Program-made: the position numbers and the translations under genes | The notes under the pieces: model-generated | Told to the model about the DNA's origin: nothing | Database searches by the model: none | Seen by the model: the letters and a program-made list of their open reading frames with translations, nothing else | In this document: piece by piece, positions 60,345 to 64,000 of the stretch | Numbering within the stretch: the stretch's first letter is position 1 | Layout of the letters: each line of letters opens with the position of its first letter | NCBI RefSeq assembly: GCF_033947565.1 | Contig: NZ_JARPVX010000001.1 | Coordinates: forward strand, 155,360-219,359 | From: Lichenihabitans sp033947565 | GTDB lineage: Bacteria > Pseudomonadota > Alphaproteobacteria > Rhizobiales > Beijerinckiaceae | DNA length: 64,000 nucleotides | Reading direction: 5' to 3'

Positions 60345-61793
60345 ATGGTAGCTTTCGGCATGGCGCACCTGGCCGGCTCTGATCGCTCGCAGCTTATGCT
60401 CCTGCCGGAGACGGTGGACGACTATGTCGGTCCCGACAACCCGGTGCGCTTCATCGAAGCCTTCGTGGATCAGCTCGACCTCCAGACGGCCGGCTTTGCC
60501 CGCGTGCAGGCCAAGGCGACGGGCCGTCCCGGCTATGATCCGGCCGACCTGCTCAAGCTCTACATCTACGGCTACCTCAATCGGGTTCGCTCCAGCCGGC
60601 GCCTGGAAGCCGAGGCCCACCGCAACATCGAGGTGATCTGGCTGGTGCGGCACCTGAAGCCGGACCACAAGACCATCGCCGACTTCCGCCGCGACAACCG
60701 GGCGGCCTTCAATGCCGTGTTCCGCGAGTTCGTCCTGCTGTGCCGCCAGCTCGACCTGTTCGGGCGCGAGTTGCTGGCGGTCGACGGCACGCGCATCAAG
60801 GCGGTCAACAACAAGGATCGTAACTTCACCCGGGGCTTTCTCACCGAGTTCATTCGCTTGGCTGACGAGAGGCTGGCGAAGTACCTGCAGCGCCTGGATG
60901 ATGGCGACGCGCAGGAAGAGCACGTGGGCGGCACCAGAGGCGGTAGGGACAAGCTGAAGGAGAAGATCGCCGCCATTCAGGGCAAGCGTGACCGCCACAA
61001 GGCGATGCTGGTCGAGCTGGAACAGACGGGTCAGGACCAGATCTCGCTGACCGACCCGGACAGCCGCGCCATGGCGCGAATGACCAAGGTCGGGGTCGGC
61101 TACAACGTGCAGATCGCCGTCGATGCCAAGCACAAGCTGATCGTCGAGCAGGAGGTCTGCAATCAGGTCCTCGACATGGGGCTTCTCGCGCCGACCGTGG
61201 AAGCCGCCATGGTGACGCTCGGCGTGGAGCGGATCGAAGCGGTGGCCGACAAGGGCTACTTTAAAATCGAGGATGTTGAGGCCTGCGAGAAGGCCGGCGT
61301 CACAGCCTATCTTCCCAAGTCCGTAGGCGGTCCAGCGGTGCGCGAGGGGTTCTTCCCCAAGACGGCGTTCCGCTTCGACCCCGAGGCGAACGTCTTCACC
61401 TGTCCGGCCGGGCAGACGCTCTCACCCTGTCGCCGGGGCCGCTCGCGTGACAACGTGAAGATCGACTACGCGAACCGAGCTGCCTGCAAAGGCTGCGCCC
61501 TCCGCCCGCGCTGCACGAGGACATACCGGCACGTCTCGCGGCTGGAGAACGAGGCCGTGCTCGATCGCATGGCGGCCCGACTGGCGGCGCGCCCCGACAT
61601 CCTCGACCGTCGGCGTGAAACCGTCGAGCACCCGTTCGGCACCATCAAGCAGTGGATGGGCCAGGGTGCGTTCCTGATGCGGCGGCTGGAGAACGTGCGC
61701 GGCGAGTTCAGCCTGACGGCGCTCGCCTACAACATACGCCGCGCCATCACATTGGTCGGGGTTCCAGGCCTGATCACCGCCGCAGGCGAATGA
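60345..61793 (+). CDS. IS1182-family transposase
   Basis: 482 residues. The N-terminal IS1182 block is 'VDDYVGPDNPVRFIEAFVDQ'. DDE catalytic residues are D in 'LLAVDGTRIKAVNNKD', D in 'EAVADKGYF' and E in 'RRETVEHPFGTIKQWMG'. A Cys-rich insert ('CKGCALRPRCTRTY') lies before the last motif. The frame is complete and looks functional. A second ATG 15 bases downstream (MAHLAGSD) is an alternative start. Confidence 0.93.
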   Translation: MVAFGMAHLAGSDRSQLMLLPETVDDYVGPDNPVRFIEAFVDQLDLQTAGFARVQAKATGRPGYDPADLLKLYIYGYLNRVRSSRRLEAEAHRNIEVIWLVRHLKPDHKTIADFRRDNRAAFNAVFREFVLLCRQLDLFGRELLAVDGTRIKAVNNKDRNFTRGFLTEFIRLADERLAKYLQRLDDGDAQEEHVGGTRGGRDKLKEKIAAIQGKRDRHKAMLVELEQTGQDQISLTDPDSRAMARMTKVGVGYNVQIAVDAKHKLIVEQEVCNQVLDMGLLAPTVEAAMVTLGVERIEAVADKGYFKIEDVEACEKAGVTAYLPKSVGGPAVREGFFPKTAFRFDPEANVFTCPAGQTLSPCRRGRSRDNVKIDYANRAACKGCALRPRCTRTYRHVSRLENEAVLDRMAARLAARPDILDRRRETVEHPFGTIKQWMGQGAFLMRRLENVRGEFSLTALAYNIRRAITLVGVPGLITAAGE

Positions 61794-61939
61794 AGGGCTG
61801 TGCGCCCTGCCGCGGGCCGTAGCCGGTCCAGGATCGGCTCCTGGTGCCCTCAGGATGGCCACTGGTTCCCACCGGGGCCGTCACGTCCCGAAATTAGTCC
61901 CTGCAGCATGCCCCTACGAGACCAGCCCGAAACTCAGGA

Positions 61940-61972
61940 CTTTCCGCACGGTCTGCTTGAGTGATGTACCAT
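61940..61972 (-). repeat. Right terminal inverted repeat of the IS
   Basis: Complement of the left end: CTTTCCGCACGGTCTGC followed by a less conserved outer part ending near GTACCAT. It lies 147 bases beyond the transposase stop. Confidence 0.8.
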
Positions 61973-62050
61973 CACCCATGTCTGCCTTCGGCAAAGGCGC
62001 GAAAGGCCGCTGTTGGCGCAAGCTTCGCTCGCCTGTCATGCAGATGGCCG

Positions 62051-63217
62051 TCAGTCGGCGGTGTCCTGCCCCCGCGTGGGGGGCGCGCCGATGCCGCCGG
62101 CTGCAACAGGTCCATCCGGGTGCTCGGGGTTGTGGGAGTGCGTGGTCTTCTCGGTCGTGGCCGGTCCGGCATGGCCGTTCGGACCGTAGAAGGCCACGTG
62201 CAGCTCCCAGTAGCCCGTCACGAAGGCAACAAGCGCCGCCGCCAGCCCGATCGGGATGCTGCGCAGCGGCAGCTTGAAGGTCGCGAAGACGTGCGACAGG
62301 CGGCTGTGGTCCGCCGCAACAGCGAGCAGAATGGCCATGATCAACCCATGGCCGATGATCTCGATGCGCCCGAACGGCCACACGGCCGATGTGAAGATCA
62401 CGAACAGCGCCACGGCCGAGAGGCGACGAATCAGCGGTGTCCACAGGAGGCCGAAGCCGAGCGTGAACTCGGCGACGCCCGCTATAGGGATGAAGGCGTC
62501 GCGCGGCAGCCCGAAAGTGAGGAACGGCTTCTCGACGACGAGCGGGTAGAACCAGGACGGGTAGGCGAACTTCTCCAGGCTCGACCACATGAGCGCGACC
62601 GCCAGCCCCCAGCGCAGCGCCTCGAAGCGGTGGACGCGCCAGCCCTCCTGCGGCAAGGCCGCGAGCACCAAATAGGCCGCGACGCCGAGCCCAAGTGCGA
62701 GATAGTCGAAAAGGTGGAACAGGTCGTAGTCGCGCAACGCCAAGAGCCAGAGCGCCACGATGCCGGCGCCTGCGATTGGCATGGTGGCGCGCCAGAAGAT
62801 GAGGGCCGCGATGACGAGCTGCATCCATGACACCCACTCGGCCGGTGTCTTCAGATCCGGCGTGAGATAGATGCCGCCGACCGAGAAGATCGCGACGAAA
62901 AAAGCGGCCACGATGGCGCGCACGTAGTCGTCGAGGCGTCCCCACATGGGTTGGGTCAGCCGGTCGAGGCCGTCCATCACGGCCCCGCCATGGGGCCCAA
63001 TCTCGATCCATCTTGTTCCGGTGAAGAAGGCCAGCACGAGGCCAATGGCCAGCCAGAACCAGCTGTCGCGCAGAGTTTGGCCGACGGGCGCCGGCGGTGC
63101 GCCCACGATGTAAGGCGCGAACCACTTCACGTGCGCCGCGGCGGGCGTAATAGCAGCGACCGTCATGAGCAGGATCACCGTCCCGCGCGTCCATCGGTGC
63201 GTCACGCACGACGCCAT
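62051..63217 (-). CDS. DoxX-like multi-span membrane protein
   Basis: 388 residues with a signal-like first segment and about nine further membrane segments. The C-terminal half ('LRWGLAVALMWSSLEKFAYP', 'FIPIAGVAEFTLGFGLLWTP', 'EIIGHGLIMAILLAVAADHS') is DoxX-like. The C-terminal tail is His/Pro-rich ('TTHSHNPEHPDGP'), possibly metal-binding. Its start overlaps the globin stop (TGATG). Function is unknown; position suggests a membrane partner in a haemoglobin-dependent stress response. Confidence 0.75.
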   Translation of the reverse strand: MASCVTHRWTRGTVILLMTVAAITPAAAHVKWFAPYIVGAPPAPVGQTLRDSWFWLAIGLVLAFFTGTRWIEIGPHGGAVMDGLDRLTQPMWGRLDDYVRAIVAAFFVAIFSVGGIYLTPDLKTPAEWVSWMQLVIAALIFWRATMPIAGAGIVALWLLALRDYDLFHLFDYLALGLGVAAYLVLAALPQEGWRVHRFEALRWGLAVALMWSSLEKFAYPSWFYPLVVEKPFLTFGLPRDAFIPIAGVAEFTLGFGLLWTPLIRRLSAVALFVIFTSAVWPFGRIEIIGHGLIMAILLAVAADHSRLSHVFATFKLPLRSIPIGLAAALVAFVTGYWELHVAFYGPNGHAGPATTEKTTHSHNPEHPDGPVAAGGIGAPPTRGQDTAD

Positions 63218-63627
63218 CAGACGTCCTCCTGAGTCGGTGGTCCGAACACCCCGCGCCGGAGACTATGGGCGATCCGGTTGGCTTTCTCGACGAAGGCGGC
63301 CGCGACGTCCGGCTCGAGCGTGTGGGTGCAGGTCTGCTCGAAGATCGCGAGCCATCGGTCGAACATGGCGGGTTCAAGGTCGGGCAGCCGCGCGTGCGCG
63401 ATCAGCGGGTTGCCGCTGTAGCGCCCGCTCGTCAGCATGACGGACGACCAGAAAGCGCGCAGCGTGGCGAGGTGGTCCACCCAGTCCGCCTCAGCCGAGC
63501 CGATCGCCTGGACGAACACCGGCGCCAGCATCGCGTCCTGCCGGACGCGGCCGTAGAACGCTTCCATCAGCGCCGCGATTGCATCGTCGTCGATGGCGGG
63601 CGGAGCCGGGCGGCTAGCCGCCCTCAT
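63217..63627 (-). CDS. Group III truncated haemoglobin
   Basis: 136 residues. 'LMEAFYGRVRQDAMLAPVF' is the E/B-helix region, 'HLATLRAFWSSVMLTSGRY' carries the distal region and 'FWSSV' typical of group III, and the proximal His is in 'NPLIAHARLPDL'. These globins bind O2 or NO and often take part in nitrosative or oxidative stress defence. It is coupled on both sides: ATGA with the cupin gene, TGATG with the DoxX-like gene. Confidence 0.87.
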   Translation of the reverse strand: MRAASRPAPPAIDDDAIAALMEAFYGRVRQDAMLAPVFVQAIGSAEADWVDHLATLRAFWSSVMLTSGRYSGNPLIAHARLPDLEPAMFDRWLAIFEQTCTHTLEPDVAAAFVEKANRIAHSLRRGVFGPPTQEDV

Positions 63628-63962
63628 CGTTCGTCCGTCTTCAGCACGGCTCCGTCGTCGGCGACGAAGACGGCCAGGAGGCTGGCGGGCTCCGTCGCGC
63701 TCGCGTTCTCGCTAACGAGATGCGTGCTGCCCGGCGGCTCGAAGAAGCTTTCACCCGCCTTGTAGGTGCGGGCCGGTCCCGTCGCCGAGTTCTCCGATCG
63801 CACGGCGCCCGAGAGCACGTAGGCCACGACGCTTCCGGCATGGTGATGGACGGGCGAGCGCCCCGCCGGGGGATAGGTGACCAGCAGCCCCGTCAGGGTC
63901 TGGCCCGGCACGTGGGGCAACGCATGGCGAAACGCGAGCGTCACCTGTAAAATCGCTCGCAA
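63624..63962 (-). CDS. Small cupin protein
   Basis: Up to 112 residues. One cupin_2 domain: 'PPAGRSPVHHHAGSVVAYVL' (metal-binding HHH), then 'YKAGESFFEPPGSTHLVSEN'. The start is uncertain: TTG at 63962 or GTG at 63944 fit; no ATG precedes the domain. It is the first gene of the cupin-globin-DoxX operon. Such single cupins may be oxygenases, isomerases or sensors; function is unknown. Confidence 0.75.
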   Translation of the reverse strand: MRAILQVTLAFRHALPHVPGQTLTGLLVTYPPAGRSPVHHHAGSVVAYVLSGAVRSENSATGPARTYKAGESFFEPPGSTHLVSENASATEPASLLAVFVADDGAVLKTDER

Positions 63963-63967
63963 TAGTG

Positions 63968-63982
63968 ACCCCCTGAGGGGGT
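63968..63982. promoter_or_regulatory. G-tract palindrome upstream of the cupin-globin operon
   Basis: ACCCCC-TGA-GGGGGT is a perfect 6-3-6 inverted repeat. Its form, a C-tract and a G-tract around a short centre and followed by TA, resembles the operators of CsoR/RcnR/FrmR/CstR repressors, which respond to copper, nickel, formaldehyde or persulfide. It lies six bases before the earliest start of the cupin gene. No such repressor gene is inside the window. Confidence 0.5.
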
Positions 63983-64000
63983 AATTTCGCGGCCAATGCC

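Larger units (their letters stand above)
60282..61972 (+). mobile_element. IS1182-family insertion sequence
   Basis: About 1.69 kb bounded by terminal inverted repeats of roughly 30 bases with about five mismatches, enclosing one transposase. No clear target-site duplication flanks it: bases just outside are GTTT on the left and CACC on the right. The element may have moved by recombination, or the ends lie a base or two away. Confidence 0.85.

Noticed and set aside
63418..63430. GCGCCCGCTC as a possible copy of the tRNA-Gly 3' end (right attachment site)
   Set aside because: Only about ten bases match, inside the globin coding sequence; too short for an attachment repeat.
1..64000. CRISPR arrays, rRNA genes and replication origin
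   Set aside because: No regularly spaced short repeats, rRNA segments or iteron/DnaA-box clusters were seen on reading both strands.

Overview
The window is GC-rich, densely coding DNA that looks like an alphaproteobacterium of the order Hyphomicrobiales (Rhizobiales). This rests on a SAM-II riboswitch ahead of metZ with apaG behind it, Pho boxes of the CTGTCAT type, a Caulobacter-like XylD dehydratase, and a very large repetitive coiled-coil protein. I cannot name the genus. There is no rRNA and no CRISPR array. One tRNA is present: tRNA-Gly(TCC) at 52005-52078.

Layout. (1) 1-10.2 kb: the 3' part of a giant coiled-coil gene, a dipeptide epimerase beside an XRE-cupin regulator, a metallophosphoesterase/glycosyltransferase pair resembling PlcP-Agt lipid remodelling, and a SleB-like cell-wall hydrolase. 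(2) 10.4-13.7 kb: an overlapping pair, oxidosqualene cyclase plus squalene epoxidase. This is the core of sterol-type triterpenoid synthesis and is rare in bacteria. (3) 13.8-17.9 kb: apaG, riboswitch-controlled metZ, a rhomboid protease, and a coupled PAS/tandem-PilZ pair. (4) 17.9-24.5 kb: the phosphate operon phoR-pstS-pstC-pstA-pstB-phoU-phoB on the minus strand, with Pho boxes before phoR and before pstS; recX diverges from phoR. (5) 25-41 kb: mostly metabolic and housekeeping genes (racemase, WD40 protein, XylD-like dehydratase, PsiF-like protein, HAD hydrolase, HPP-CBS protein, Obg GTPase, a GMC oxidoreductase/SMP-30/VOC set, serine deaminase, OpgH).

(6) 41.4-51.7 kb: the strongest candidate for an undescribed system. 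Eight minus-strand genes, each overlapping the next by 1-4 bases, run HD-like protein, methyltransferase, Gfo/Idh oxidoreductase, YcaO, TIM-barrel isomerase, GT4 glycosyltransferase, PIG-L deacetylase, NmrA-like reductase. A sulfotransferase and a zinc-ribbon metallo-beta-lactamase-fold protein converge on them. The set looks like a pathway for a modified, glycosylated small molecule or peptide; the product is unknown and no precursor peptide is certain.

(7) 52.0-64 kb: accessory DNA. A tyrosine integrase sits directly behind the tRNA-Gly. It is followed by a minus-strand module of unknown proteins, an AAA+ ATPase and divergent exonuclease VII subunits XseA and XseB, then an acetyltransferase, an IS1182-type insertion sequence with visible terminal inverted repeats, and a cupin/group III truncated haemoglobin/DoxX-like operon preceded by a G-tract palindrome like those bound by CsoR/RcnR/FrmR repressors. 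The right end of the island is not visible.
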